51,861 nt of DNA from positions 1 through 51,861 of the forward strand of contig JAEYJO010000079.1 of NCBI GenBank assembly GCA_023408815.1, read 5' to 3'. Numbering within the stretch: the first letter of the stretch is position 1; each line of letters begins with the position of its first letter. The position numbers and the translations under genes were made by a program. Origin of the DNA: Bacillota bacterium. Lineage in GTDB: Bacteria > Bacillota > Clostridia > Lachnospirales > Lachnospiraceae. The notes under the pieces are model-generated. The model did not search any database. It saw nothing but the letters and a program-made list of their open reading frames with translations, and was not told where the DNA came from. Positions 17,240-25,849 of the stretch are shown in pieces.

Positions 17240-18247
17240 TCAATAATGCCATGATTTCGGTATGAACAACTCTTCATATTTGGCAATGGCGAAGCGGTCC
17301 GTCATTGCTCCGATGAAATCGCACACGATAATCTGAGCAGGCTCCCCATACTCCTCCATCCGGGCGGTAAGATGCCCCGGAAGAAGCTCCATATGACGAA
17401 GATAATATTCATAAAGCGACTCCATCAGCATCTCTGCTTTCTTCTCCTCGCTCTTAGCTTCCTTGTTCTTGTACACTCGTTCAAACATGAATTCTCTCAG
17501 CTTCTTCATAGCCTCGGCTACCGGAGGCGACATCATGATATCGTCTCTGTCATAGCTGGTGGTTACCAAATCGTGAATGAAATGGTCCAGACGCTCTCCC
17601 GTGGTCTTTCCGATTACTTCTCCGATTTCCCCGGGAACATCGGACTCCTTCAAAATCCCGCCACGAATAGCATCGTCCATATCGTGATGGATATATGCGA
17701 TCTTATCCGAAAATCGGACAATTTTTCCTTCTAATGTAAAGGGCATTCCCTTTGTCTGATGGTTGCGGATCCCGTCTCTGACCTCCTCCGTCAGATTAAG
17801 CCCCTGCCCATCCTTTTCTAAGCAGTCAACCGTACGGACGCTTTGTTCACTGTGACAGAAACCGTACGGGCACACTCTGTCAAGGGCACGCTCTCCCGCA
17901 TGGCCGAAGGGTGTATGACCCAAATCGTGGCCTAAAGCAATGGCCTCTGCCAAATCCTCGTTCATACGAAGGGCCTTGGCAATGGTGCGGGCATTTTGAG
18001 ATACTTCCAGCGTATGGGTCAGCCTCGTTCTATAATGATCGCCCTCCGGCGTCAAAAAGACCTGCGTCTTATCTTTCAGACGCCTGAATGCCTTACTATG
18101 CAGTATTCTGTCCCTATCCCGCTGATAGACCGGACGGATGTCACACTGCTCTTCTTCCCTCAGCCTGCCTCTGGAATTCATGCTTAATGATGCATAGGGA
18201 CTTAAATATTCTTTTTCCCACTGTTCCATTTTTTCTCGTATCAACAT
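17240..18247 (-). CDS. dgt: dGTP triphosphohydrolase-like HD-domain protein
   Basis: About 335 aa from ATG 18247 (MLIREKMEQWEKEYLSP, the usual family N-terminus). The frame extends to 18298, but the extra 17 residues are atypical. The HD motif is clear: GHDLGHTPFGHAGER. HSKAFRRLKDKTQVF and the RLTHTLEVSQNAR helix also fit. It hydrolyses dNTPs to deoxynucleosides and triphosphate. It is first of the dgt-dnaG-rpoD-trmK-Nif3 run. Confidence 0.9.
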   Translation of the reverse strand: MLIREKMEQWEKEYLSPYASLSMNSRGRLREEEQCDIRPVYQRDRDRILHSKAFRRLKDKTQVFLTPEGDHYRTRLTHTLEVSQNARTIAKALRMNEDLAEAIALGHDLGHTPFGHAGERALDRVCPYGFCHSEQSVRTVDCLEKDGQGLNLTEEVRDGIRNHQTKGMPFTLEGKIVRFSDKIAYIHHDMDDAIRGGILKESDVPGEIGEVIGKTTGERLDHFIHDLVTTSYDRDDIMMSPPVAEAMKKLREFMFERVYKNKEAKSEEKKAEMLMESLYEYYLRHMELLPGHLTARMEEYGEPAQIIVCDFIGAMTDRFAIAKYEELFIPKSWHY

Positions 18248-18375
18248 GATCACCCGGCTTTTACCTCTACCTTTCGCTGTCACACCAAAAACGTCCACTG
18301 TATTAAATATTCTCGGCCCGTTTAAAAATTCCTTTATTTTTTCTGTATTTTACAGTTATTTTTTTGTTTTGCACT

Positions 18376-19272
18376 TTAACGGCATATATCATAAATAAAT
18401 TCCGCATTTTTATCCATGGCTTCATATGCTGTCTTAAAGGGCGACATTTGGAACACATGCCACATTCCTTTGAATATATCGATTTTCACAGGGACATTGG
18501 CCTTTACCATCTTCTTATGGAGCAAGGTGGCGTCGTTTAGCAGCATTTCATTATCACCCACCTGTATATAAGTCGAGGGAAAACCTTCAAAATCTCCAAA
18601 AACCGGAGAAATCAAAGGATTTTCCAAATCCTGGCCGGAGGCATAATTTTGTATCATCTGTCCGATATACTCTTCGCCCAGTACAGGGTCTACCTCTTTT
18701 TTATTCTCGTAGGACTTTCCGGAAGACGTAAGGTCTGTCCAGGGAGACATCAGAACAAGTCCTCTGGGCAGAAGTCTTTCTTCTTCTTTTAATTTAAAGG
18801 TAAGGGCGAGAGCCAGATTCCCTCCCGCCGAATCTCCCGCTATCACCACGTCCCGGGCTCCATAACCTAAGAGCATAAGATAGTCCCATGCAGCTACAGC
18901 ATCTTCCACTGCCGCAGGATAAGGGTGCTCCGGCGCCAGCCTGTAGTCAAAGCTGAACACATCCATCGAGGTTGACATAGCCAGCTTTGTAGTCAAGGTT
19001 CTGGCATACTGACTGCTGCCCGTAGAGTAACCTCCGCCATGGCAGTATAGTATCACATGTTTTTTCATATGGGTTCTATTTACAGCAATCCATTCTCCGT
19101 ACATCTCACCGACACGAACCGCCTTCACGGTAGTTTCCTTACTGTTTCCCAAAAGAGCGCCAAAATAATCCTGTGACTGCCTATGTTTCTCAATATCTGC
19201 ATTTTCCACCACACTATGAACACGCTTGATAAGATTCATCAGATTCTGATTCCTTTTTTCCGTCCTTGCCAT
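18376..19272 (-). CDS. Alpha/beta hydrolase, hormone-sensitive-lipase family esterase
   Basis: 298 aa. HGGG oxyanion motif (78-81), nucleophile S148 in GDSAGG, and a probable catalytic His in GMWHVFQM near residue 268. It is cytoplasmic, with no signal peptide. It likely hydrolyses acyl esters. It is divergent from an HHxxxDG acyltransferase gene and shares an intergenic region with an operator-like palindrome, so ester synthesis and hydrolysis may be co-regulated. The substrate is unknown. Confidence 0.88.
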   Translation of the reverse strand: MARTEKRNQNLMNLIKRVHSVVENADIEKHRQSQDYFGALLGNSKETTVKAVRVGEMYGEWIAVNRTHMKKHVILYCHGGGYSTGSSQYARTLTTKLAMSTSMDVFSFDYRLAPEHPYPAAVEDAVAAWDYLMLLGYGARDVVIAGDSAGGNLALALTFKLKEEERLLPRGLVLMSPWTDLTSSGKSYENKKEVDPVLGEEYIGQMIQNYASGQDLENPLISPVFGDFEGFPSTYIQVGDNEMLLNDATLLHKKMVKANVPVKIDIFKGMWHVFQMSPFKTAYEAMDKNAEFIYDICR

Positions 19273-19300
19273 ATGAATCGCCGCACCTTTCTTATAGTCT

Positions 19301-19327
19301 GTTACTGTTCACTCTGTTCTCAGTAAC
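19301..19327. repeat. Short palindromic repeat related to the hairpin element at 25592-25763
   Basis: GTTACTG and CAGTAAC arms flank TTCACTCTGTTCT. The same GTTACTGTTCACTC...CAGTAAC unit forms both ends of the larger hairpin at 25599-25763, suggesting a dispersed palindromic family or a deletion remnant. Confidence 0.6.
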
Positions 19328-19390
19328 GCATAGCAACCATAATCCATCACTTTTTTAAGTCAATTCTATCACATAATTTACATTTTGTGG

Positions 19391-19413
19391 TATACTCTAT
19401 ACATTAGAGTATA
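19391..19413. promoter_or_regulatory. Operator-like palindrome in divergent promoter region
   Basis: TATACTCTA and TAGAGTATA form a perfect inverted repeat with a 5-nt spacer, about 30 bp before the acyltransferase start. The left arm contains TATACT, a possible -10. A dimeric repressor of TetR or MarR type is a plausible ligand, but no regulator gene is next to it. Confidence 0.5.
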
Positions 19414-19442
19414 AATCTTATTACAATTATCGGGAGATATGT

Positions 19443-20750
19443 ATGACCGTACGCAAGAACAAAACCACACTGCATAAAAAGAGCGAGAAACGGACCTGGT
19501 ATAAGCTGGATCTGTCCGCCATTGTATATCCCACCCTTCAGCGTAAGGATTTCTCTTCCGTTTACCGGCTTTCCGTGGTGCTGAAGGAGACTATACGCCC
19601 CGATGTCTTGCAACAGGCAGTGGATATTGCACTGAAGCGCTTTCCCACCTACAAAGTCGCTATCCGAAAGGGTCTGTTCTGGCGCTACCTGGAGCCGAAC
19701 AACAGGCCAGGCCCCTTCGTCCAGCCCGATATCAAAAATCCCTGTATGCCCATGCCCTTCAAGGCCAATAACCGCTATTTGGTACGAATCTATTATCACG
19801 AATGCCGGATTGCGCTGGAGGCACATCACAGCTTAGGGGACGGCAGCGGCGGCATGTGCGTACTGCAGACCATTACCGCGGTTTATTTACGCCTGCTGGG
19901 GCATGAGATTTCCTGCGGCGGCTTCGTCCTGGATGTAGATGGGGAGCCTGATCCCGAAGAGCTGGAGGACGCTTACATGCGTTACGCCAATGCGAAGGTA
20001 TGTCCGCCTCGTCCCGGAGAAAAGACTTATCGGATACGCGGCACAAAGGAACCCTTTTATACGCTTAATATCATTGACGGCATCATGTCCGTAAAGGAGG
20101 TCATGAATGTCGCCTCCAAATATCATGCTACGATTACGGAATATCTGAATTCCGTACTTTTATACGCTTTGCTACAAAAGCAGGCGGACGAATGGCACTG
20201 GAAGCTGCATCCGGTAAAAATCGCCATGCCCGTCAATCTAAGGCGCTTTTTCCCTTCCAAGACCCTTCGCAATTTCATAACTATGGTATATCCCTCCATC
20301 GATCCGAGGCTTGGAGAATATACCTTCGATGAAATTGTCGTACATGTACACAATTATATGCGTTATTATATCAACGAAAAATTTTTAAGGGGAGATATTA
20401 CCACGAATGCGGCAACTCAACGGAATCCGGTAATACGCGTCGTGCCTCTTTTTATCAAAGATTTTACCGTTCGACTTTTTTATATGAAGATTCAGGATAA
20501 GAACTCTTCCGCAGGGCTAACCAATATGGGGGCCTTAAAGGTACCGGAAGATATGAAACAGCATATCGAGCGGTTCGATATTTATATGGGACAGCCCTTT
20601 TCTTCCCGTACCAACTGCGCTATTTCCAGTTTCGAAGATACCCTTACCATCAACTTCGCCAGCAGCATCGTCGAGGCGGACGTGGAGCGGTACTTCTTCC
20701 GCAAGCTGGTTCAGGATGGAATTCATGTTAAAATAGAAAGCAACCGATAG
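19443..20750 (+). CDS. Condensation/alcohol-acetyltransferase-like acyltransferase
   Basis: 435 aa. The catalytic motif HHSLGDG (H128 H129 xxx D133 G134) is the HHxxxDG signature of the condensation / WS-DGAT / alcohol acetyltransferase superfamily. GMCVLQTI and a late NMG motif (LTNMGALKVP) also fit the fold. No carrier-protein or adenylation genes are nearby, so classical NRPS function is unlikely. It is followed after 11 bp by a zinc-ribbon membrane protein, a pair I recognise from Lachnospiraceae, often with an esterase. Confidence 0.82.
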   Translation: MTVRKNKTTLHKKSEKRTWYKLDLSAIVYPTLQRKDFSSVYRLSVVLKETIRPDVLQQAVDIALKRFPTYKVAIRKGLFWRYLEPNNRPGPFVQPDIKNPCMPMPFKANNRYLVRIYYHECRIALEAHHSLGDGSGGMCVLQTITAVYLRLLGHEISCGGFVLDVDGEPDPEELEDAYMRYANAKVCPPRPGEKTYRIRGTKEPFYTLNIIDGIMSVKEVMNVASKYHATITEYLNSVLLYALLQKQADEWHWKLHPVKIAMPVNLRRFFPSKTLRNFITMVYPSIDPRLGEYTFDEIVVHVHNYMRYYINEKFLRGDITTNAATQRNPVIRVVPLFIKDFTVRLFYMKIQDKNSSAGLTNMGALKVPEDMKQHIERFDIYMGQPFSSRTNCAISSFEDTLTINFASSIVEADVERYFFRKLVQDGIHVKIESNR

Positions 20751-20761
20751 GAGGTCATTAT

Positions 20762-21466
20762 ATGTCATATTGTGTAAATTGCGGCGTGGAATTGGACGCG
20801 GAATTGCCAAAGTGCCCGCTCTGCCATACGCCAGTCATCAACCCAAGCGAGCTGAAGGTAATGGAACGCCCCTCCTCTTACCCTCATGAAAAAGGGCAGG
20901 TGGAGGTCGTAAAAAGAAAGGATTTGGGAATCCTTTTGTCGGTAGTCCTCGGCGCTGCTTCTGTAAGCTGTGCGCTTCTTAATCTGTTGGTATTCAATAG
21001 CAGCATGTGGTCGCTGTTGATCATCGGTATATGTATTATTCTTTTCGTACTCGCTATCCCGGCCGTCATATACACGAAGCTGCCCATTTATCTGTCGCTT
21101 TTATTTGACGGAATTGCTGTCGGAGGGTATTTGTACATGATTACCTACCTTACCCCCTCTCCGGACTGGTTCTGGCTGCTCGCTTTGCCGATTACGGCGT
21201 TAGTAACATTGTTGGTCGAAATATTTACTTTCCTGATTCGTATATTTCCCAATTCTTTCATTACTACGACGCTATACTTTTTCGCAGAAGTTGCAGTTCT
21301 ATGTGCAGGCATCGAACTTCTTATTGACGGATTCCTGCAAAAACCGCTGGGCTTGTCATGGTCCGCCGTGGTTCTGACCGCATGCAGCATTATTGTTATT
21401 GCACTCATTACGCTTTTATCCAAGAGGCGTCTGCGCGATGAGGTCAGAAGAAGGCTGCATTTTTAA
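20762..21466 (+). CDS. Zinc-ribbon membrane protein (DUF6320-like)
   Basis: 234 aa. The N-terminal zinc ribbon has CVNCG (residues 4-8) and CPLCH (about 18-22). After a linker come about six hydrophobic segments (about 60-220) and a basic C-terminus. It is coupled to the acyltransferase by an 11-bp gap with an AGGAGG ribosome site. It may tether or present substrate for the acyltransferase; no direct evidence for function. Confidence 0.75.
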   Translation: MSYCVNCGVELDAELPKCPLCHTPVINPSELKVMERPSSYPHEKGQVEVVKRKDLGILLSVVLGAASVSCALLNLLVFNSSMWSLLIIGICIILFVLAIPAVIYTKLPIYLSLLFDGIAVGGYLYMITYLTPSPDWFWLLALPITALVTLLVEIFTFLIRIFPNSFITTTLYFFAEVAVLCAGIELLIDGFLQKPLGLSWSAVVLTACSIIVIALITLLSKRRLRDEVRRRLHF

Positions 21467-21470
21467 ATAT

Positions 21471-21498
21471 CATAGGAAATTCCGTATGAATTCCTATG
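21471..21498. terminator. Inverted repeat between convergent genes
   Basis: CATAGGAA (21471-21478) pairs with TTCCTATG (21491-21498) between the zinc-ribbon gene and the convergent DUF4125-like gene, whose stop codon lies in the right arm. The T-run is weak, so efficiency is uncertain. Confidence 0.5.
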
Positions 21499-22126
21499 AA
21501 AATCCATGCTTTTTCTCCGCCTCTTCGATGCTCTTATAACCATAGAATTTCGTTTCGTTCTCAATAATCTGCTTCTCCAGATTTTCGCCCTTTTTATAGG
21601 CTTCTTTCGTCTGGGCACATAACAAGCTTACCGTTTCCTCGGAATAGGTCAGAAGCTCTCCTCTGAAATAGCTTTCCATGGAAGAACCGCTTGCCGGAGA
21701 ATCCTCCTGCGTCTTAGCCACTCTTCCTCTTTCCCTCAGATTAGGATAATGAGAAGTCATATAATCATCCCATTCCAGATGGATTGCCACCAGCTCCTCC
21801 ACCATCTCCTTTTTGCTTTCGGAAACTTCCGGTATATATTCTTTTACCCTCTCGTATTCCTCCGGATATGTAACCTCCATCATTCTCGCATATTTCTCGA
21901 ACAGAAGGTTCCTTCCTTCTTCGTAAGCTGCTTTCAAATCCTCCATATAACTCAATAGTATTTCGTCAGCATAGACCATCCACTGGCTCATTCTCATACG
22001 GAAGAATGTATCCGGATCCTCCTGGCAGGAAGCCCTTCCTCCGGTATTATAGACATTCTGAAACATATCCCATTCGATTCGTACAATATCAAAAATCAAA
22101 TGTTCTCTTTCCGTAATTTCTGCCAT
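21494..22126 (-). CDS. DUF4125 family protein
   Basis: 210 aa, soluble, acidic and helical. The opening (HLIFDIVRIEWDMFQNVYNTGGRASCQ) and the LLSYMEDLKAAYEEGRNLLFEKYARMME helix match the DUF4125 family. No catalytic motif is evident and the role is unknown. It stands alone on the minus strand, 55 bp downstream of the GerMN lipoprotein gene. Confidence 0.8.
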   Translation of the reverse strand: MAEITEREHLIFDIVRIEWDMFQNVYNTGGRASCQEDPDTFFRMRMSQWMVYADEILLSYMEDLKAAYEEGRNLLFEKYARMMEVTYPEEYERVKEYIPEVSESKKEMVEELVAIHLEWDDYMTSHYPNLRERGRVAKTQEDSPASGSSMESYFRGELLTYSEETVSLLCAQTKEAYKKGENLEKQIIENETKFYGYKSIEEAEKKHGFS

Positions 22127-22181
22127 CTGCTATCTCCTTGTCCTTCTGCCTTTATTTTATGTACCTTTACCATCGGATTAG

Positions 22182-22931
22182 TTAATTTGAAAACGATGTA
22201 CTAAGCCTGGACTCCGTAAATGTCAGCGGCTCATCGTATACTGCATGGCCGGTCTCTATCGTTTCCCCCTCTACTGTGATTCGAATGGATTCCGCTTCAT
22301 ATGCCTGCAAAAAGGTGTCTGTAAGCGCTGCCATAATTACAGCTTCTCCGCTGCTGCCCATGGTCTTCAAATATTCCCCGAAGGCTTTCGAAAGGTCCAA
22401 CTGAAGGAGACCGCTTTCCTCCTCCGCCTCAAAGCCGTTCACACGTGTATCTATGGAAACGATGTTATGTCCCGCCAGATAGCCTATGATGGCATCAGGA
22501 GTTACTTCCTCTACAAGTACTGTCTCGGTTTCCAGACCGTCCGCCTTGCTGTTGCTGTAATAAATTACCAGCTCCTGCAAATTCTGTGAGTCGGTCACAT
22601 CATTTTCGTATTCACCCGCACTTTGTAAATCCGCCTCATTGACGCCGCGTTCAACTTCTCCGCTTTGCGATTTCGTCTCATCTGTGGTCTGCCCCGTTTC
22701 TGAGGCCGCAGCCTGTTCTTGTGCCTGAACATCTTCCCTGAGGCTTATGAGCTCATCCACGATACTGCCCATTCCGGCTTCGGCCCCTACCTCCTCCGGT
22801 GACACAGCAGAGGAATCCTCCGCCTGCATTACCTCCGGGACGGCTTCCTCGGGATTCTCGGAATTGCCGCACGCCGCAAATGTCACGCCCACAAACAGCA
22901 TTGCCAGTGTCATCCATTTTCTCTTTTTCAT
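22182..22931 (-). CDS. GerMN-domain lipoprotein
   Basis: 249 aa. Lipobox FAAC (C20), then an acidic low-complexity linker (about 25-115) and a GerMN domain (about 120-245) with VIYYSNSKADG, VNGFEAEEESGLLQLDLSKAF and IRITVEGETI. GerM family proteins are surface proteins tied to sporulation or cell-wall processes. It is likely exposed on the outer membrane-face. Confidence 0.82.
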   Translation of the reverse strand: MKKRKWMTLAMLFVGVTFAACGNSENPEEAVPEVMQAEDSSAVSPEEVGAEAGMGSIVDELISLREDVQAQEQAAASETGQTTDETKSQSGEVERGVNEADLQSAGEYENDVTDSQNLQELVIYYSNSKADGLETETVLVEEVTPDAIIGYLAGHNIVSIDTRVNGFEAEEESGLLQLDLSKAFGEYLKTMGSSGEAVIMAALTDTFLQAYEAESIRITVEGETIETGHAVYDEPLTFTESRLSTSFSN

Positions 22932-23064
22932 ACTCTACTTCACTCCCTAAATCAGAGTATTGCCTTTTCGCATACTCTCCTCCCTGAGACCGCATTAGCC
23001 GCTGCGGCCATTCTTTGATTCATTTTACCATAGGACGGAGAAAAACGCAAAAATACACCTTCGA

Positions 23065-23108
23065 CAAAAAATGCAGCCAAAAAGGCCTGTCATTCCTTTT
23101 GACTGCAT
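23065..23108 (-). terminator. Terminator overlapping the end of the small Cys-rich gene
   Basis: ATGCAGcCAAAAaGG (23071-23085) pairs with CCTTTTGaCTGCAT (23095-23108). On the minus strand a run of T follows. The distal arm encodes the last codons of the small protein, so the stem starts within coding sequence. Confidence 0.8.
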
Positions 23109-23254
23109 ATTTCATCATGGGTAAGCATTGTAGACAGTGTATCGCCCAGCTGAGAAAAAATGGCCGCTAACATTGCAACCTCATTCTTGTCGCAACAATT
23201 ATTTATCGCGCAGGCGGCGGCAGAAATAAAAGTAACCAATTCACAAGAATTCAT
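23090..23254 (-). CDS. Small Cys-containing protein, DUF6774-like
   Basis: 54 aa, missed by ordinary length cut-offs. ATG 23254 has a good AGAGGTG ribosome site six bases upstream. It begins MNSCELVTFISAAACAI and continues with an LLAAIFSQLGDTLSTM-like helix (AMLAAIFSQLGDTL seen here). This resembles a small conserved Lachnospiraceae family with a Cys pair (C20-C21). Monocistronic, with its own terminator. Function unknown. Confidence 0.75.
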   Translation of the reverse strand: MNSCELVTFISAAACAINNCCDKNEVAMLAAIFSQLGDTLSTMLTHDEICSQKE

Positions 23255-23307
23255 AATAACACCTCTGCTACATGATATGAGGCATAATCAAATGTGATAA
23301 CAATAAA

Positions 23308-23916
23308 CTAAAACCGCTCAGTTGCTCCATTTATTTTCCGTATCACTCTGCAAGGGTTGCCCACCGCAACACAATTATCAGGTATACTTTTGGTCACTAC
23401 GCTTCCTGCACCAATAACAGTTCCCGTTCCAATAGTAACACCAGGCAAAATAATGACGCCGCCACCAATCCAGCAGCCATCGCCGATAGTAACAGGAAGT
23501 GCATAGGTACGGCAGAAATATTCTTCGCTTTCAGGGCTCCAGTCCGGAGTGAGCCTGTCTCCAAGCTCTACCGGATGTGACGCTGTATAAATTTGAACGT
23601 TCGAGGCAATGAGTACATTGCTTCCGATTGTTATCCTATTGCAGTCGACAAAAGTACAATTCATGTTAATCGAAACATTACTGCCTATACTGATGTTGCG
23701 CCCGTAATCACAGATAAACGGCAGTCCCACGGAAACATTTCCACCTATACCGGCTAATAGCTGTTCCAGCACTGCCCTTTTTTCCTTCTTTTGACTGTAT
23801 TCAAGCGTATTGTATTCCTTCAGCAGCCGTCTGGCTTTTTCCTTATATTCTAAAAAAACAGGTGAATGGCAGTCATACCACTCTCCGTCCAGACATTTTT
23901 CGAGCTCATCCTTCAT
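23308..23916 (-). CDS. Maltose/galactoside-type sugar O-acetyltransferase
   Basis: 202 aa. Left-handed beta-helix hexapeptide repeats run from about 60 to 185 (ISIGSNVSINMNCTFVD, ITIGSNVLIASNVQIYT). The catalytic His lies in TASHPVEL and the typical GGGVIILPGVTIG loop is present. It transfers acetyl from acetyl-CoA to sugars. It lies 14 bp downstream of the DUF3877-like gene, probably co-transcribed. Confidence 0.92.
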   Translation of the reverse strand: MKDELEKCLDGEWYDCHSPVFLEYKEKARRLLKEYNTLEYSQKKEKRAVLEQLLAGIGGNVSVGLPFICDYGRNISIGSNVSINMNCTFVDCNRITIGSNVLIASNVQIYTASHPVELGDRLTPDWSPESEEYFCRTYALPVTIGDGCWIGGGVIILPGVTIGTGTVIGAGSVVTKSIPDNCVAVGNPCRVIRKINGATERF

Positions 23917-23930
23917 AGATAATCCTCCGT

Positions 23931-24464
23931 CTAAAATCCAAAATCTTCATAATCCTCCGGCAGGAATCGATGATATATCATATGATTTTCCTCCACCGTA
24001 AAACAATAATAATAGTTGTCCGGATGCTGGTCTTCGAAATAAATGAGATAATCGAATTCGCCGTTATTCGTTTTTTCATAATGAATATCTTGGGAATAGC
24101 TGCAAAAAACGTTCAAGACATCTTCTATGGTACATCCATGCATTTGTACAGCTTCCACCAGATCCCTGATAAACTCATTCTTCCCCATGTTGTCATGGAT
24201 GTATTCGACTCCTTTTTCGGGAATGGCAAAGCAAAATCTATCCTTTTCATTTGTGACTTGAATATCACCTAATTTATCTTTCACCTGCTCACAAAAGCCT
24301 TGCAGTAATTCTTTCATTCGTCGAATATCGTGTTTCTCATCAAAAAAATGGGTCAATGAAAGCAGAGGATAGTACAGCCGCACCGTTTCCTTCCGGTATC
24401 CTAATTTGGCTTGCTCTTCTTTTATTATGTCAATTATATTTTTTTCAAGTTTCTCGTAACTCAT
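23931..24464 (-). CDS. DUF3877 family protein
   Basis: 177 aa, soluble. The MSYEKLEKNIIDIIKEEQAKLGYR opening, shortened here as MSYEKLEKNIIDIIKEEQ, and the VRLYYPLLSLTHFF motif match DUF3877. No catalytic residues are known. It precedes the O-acetyltransferase. Confidence 0.78.
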   Translation of the reverse strand: MSYEKLEKNIIDIIKEEQAKLGYRKETVRLYYPLLSLTHFFDEKHDIRRMKELLQGFCEQVKDKLGDIQVTNEKDRFCFAIPEKGVEYIHDNMGKNEFIRDLVEAVQMHGCTIEDVLNVFCSYSQDIHYEKTNNGEFDYLIYFEDQHPDNYYYCFTVEENHMIYHRFLPEDYEDFGF

Positions 24465-24502
24465 CCTGATTTCCTCCAGAAGAATCCTGATTTCATATGC
24501 CT

Positions 24503-24733
24503 CTATTTCAGCTCATATGGAAATAACTGCTTGGCGGGATGAAATTCCATCACACCTATTTGGGCAAGCCATATTCCTTCTTCGAAAAAGCCGCTGCCAC
24601 CTTCTTCTCCATATTTGTCACATTCCGTTTGTATCTTTGAATGCAAATCCAGTATCGGTTTGGAAACGGCTATGTCGATACATACGAACGGCTTTTCAAT
24701 GGGATAAAAGCTATATGTTTTAAACTGTATACT
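24503..24733 (-). pseudogene. Open remnant without start codon, family not recognised
   Basis: The minus strand is open for about 75 codons ending at 24503. The peptide looks like real protein (YPIEKPFVCIDIAVSKPIL, GFFEEGIWLAQIGVMEFHP) but has no start codon or ribosome site. It begins at the stop of the DUF6440-like gene. Probably the C-terminal remnant of a deleted gene. Confidence 0.45.
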
Positions 24734-24917
24734 AGGCGTTTAAAACAGACGTAACGACTGGCTTCCCGTCACGGTCAAGCAGCGGCGTTAGCCCTCCCGC
24801 ATAGCCATCCTCATGAAACATATAGTTTACACCAGTTTCCTTATCCACCCAGATTTCAGTTTTTGTAAGTGTTCCTTGAGAATATGTCTTTTCAAATCGT
24901 TTATTTTCCCTTGCCAT
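24732..24917 (-). CDS. Small DUF6440-like protein
   Basis: 61 aa. The sequence contains KRFEKTYSQGTLTKTEIWVD and GVNYMFHEDGYAGGLTPLLD, a beta-rich small domain common in Clostridia that ends in RDGKPVV. No function is known. It is flanked by two gene remnants in a decaying stretch. Confidence 0.75.
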   Translation of the reverse strand: MARENKRFEKTYSQGTLTKTEIWVDKETGVNYMFHEDGYAGGLTPLLDRDGKPVVTSVLNA

Positions 24918-24920
24918 CCT

Positions 24921-25098
24921 CTACTTCACCTCCATCGACAACATTTTAGTATCGGGAAAAAATTCCCTGACTATTATCTCTGCGCTCTTATTTAACTCCT
25001 CTTCTCCGTTAAGACGAATTAGTTTCTGCAGATGCTTATGTACCGCCAATCGAAATAGCGGAATAAAACCGGATGCAATTAACCTTGCAATCCTCTTG
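24921..25098 (-). pseudogene. Open remnant without clear start
   Basis: About 58 open codons on the minus strand ending just before the DUF6440-like start. It has protein-like composition (IPLFRLAVHKHLQKLIRLN, EIIVREFFPDTKM) but no ATG near its beginning; a non-canonical ATT start behind AGGTTA cannot be excluded. It overlaps the end of the DAK-like gene. Not recognised. Confidence 0.35.
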
Positions 25099-25330
25099 AC
25101 TGTCTATCCATATCCTCAACGACAATATCGTAAATCTCACCTAATGAAGAGCAATACTCCAATACCTTCCAAGGCTCATTTGTATGGAAATGTATTTTAA
25201 TTAGCTCTTCATCTCCTACCGCTAAGAGACAATCCCCATTAAAATTGTTTGTAAAATAATCAGTAATGATATCTTCATCGAGATTTTTTCCTTCGATCAA
25301 TAACTGTGTATCGTATTTAAATTCCAACAT
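25079..25330 (-). CDS. Small DAK/FakA-like kinase-associated protein
   Basis: 83 aa from ATG 25330, chosen because GGAGG lies 8 nt upstream (the longer frame starts inside it). The sequence YDTQLLIEGKNLD, LLAVGDEELIKIHFHTNEP and the ending RQSRGLQG match a small Clostridia family related to the middle domain of FakA/YloV (DAK2 fusion) proteins. It may be a stand-alone fatty-acid-kinase-like accessory. No kinase subunit is adjacent. Confidence 0.65.
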   Translation of the reverse strand: MLEFKYDTQLLIEGKNLDEDIITDYFTNNFNGDCLLAVGDEELIKIHFHTNEPWKVLEYCSSLGEIYDIVVEDMDRQSRGLQG

Positions 25331-25591
25331 TGTATTTTCCTCCATAAATTTATATTTTCAAGCAGATATGCTATAGCTATTAGTCTTATCTCATGCCTTG
25401 TGAATCAATGCTTATGCAAAACTTTTGAAATACCTCCCGCTTAACCATATCGGCCCCATTTTTCACCTTCTATACCTAAGCAGTTTAATATCTCCTGATT
25501 CTTCATACTAATAACTGAATAAAATTATAGCTCTATTCAGGGGTTAAAGTCAAACAATACCTATAGCGCTCGGTCCGCAGATAAGGAATAC

Positions 25592-25763
25592 GTTACACGT
25601 TACTGTTCACTCCACACAGTAACATCCGGCAAATGAACTTCTAGCAGATATCGAAGACAAGCGAATCCGAACCCAAAAGACTCCTTTGCCGGATTCGCTT
25701 GCCCGCAGAAGTATGTAAAAAGTCCATTTGCCGAACATTACTGAGAATGGAGTGAACAGTAAC
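25592..25763. mobile_element. MITE-like hairpin element with 8-bp target duplication
   Basis: The outer arms GTTACTGTTCACTCC (25599-25613) and GGAGTGAACAGTAAC (25749-25763) pair exactly. Inner segments also pair (CGGCAAATG with CATTTGCCG; AGCGAATCCG with CGGATTCGCT). AGGAATAC flanks both sides (25584-25591 and 25764-25771). Removing the element and one copy joins a plus-strand frame ending about 25880, suggesting insertion into a now decayed gene. No transposase is encoded. Confidence 0.75.
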
Positions 25764-25849
25764 AGGAATACCGCATTTGAGCATCTGCTCACCGGCAGAG
25801 ATTCTGAATTGGGAGCTCCTGATGCTTCAGAAAATGCCCTGAAAGTACT

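Noticed and set aside
25346..25583. Search for a gene or RNA in the gap upstream of the DAK-like gene
   Set aside because: Only a weak CTGAATA/TATTCAG stem near 25515-25540 was seen; nothing convincing.
25607..25792. Minus-strand frame of 61 codons
   Set aside because: Lies within the hairpin element and has no ribosome site.
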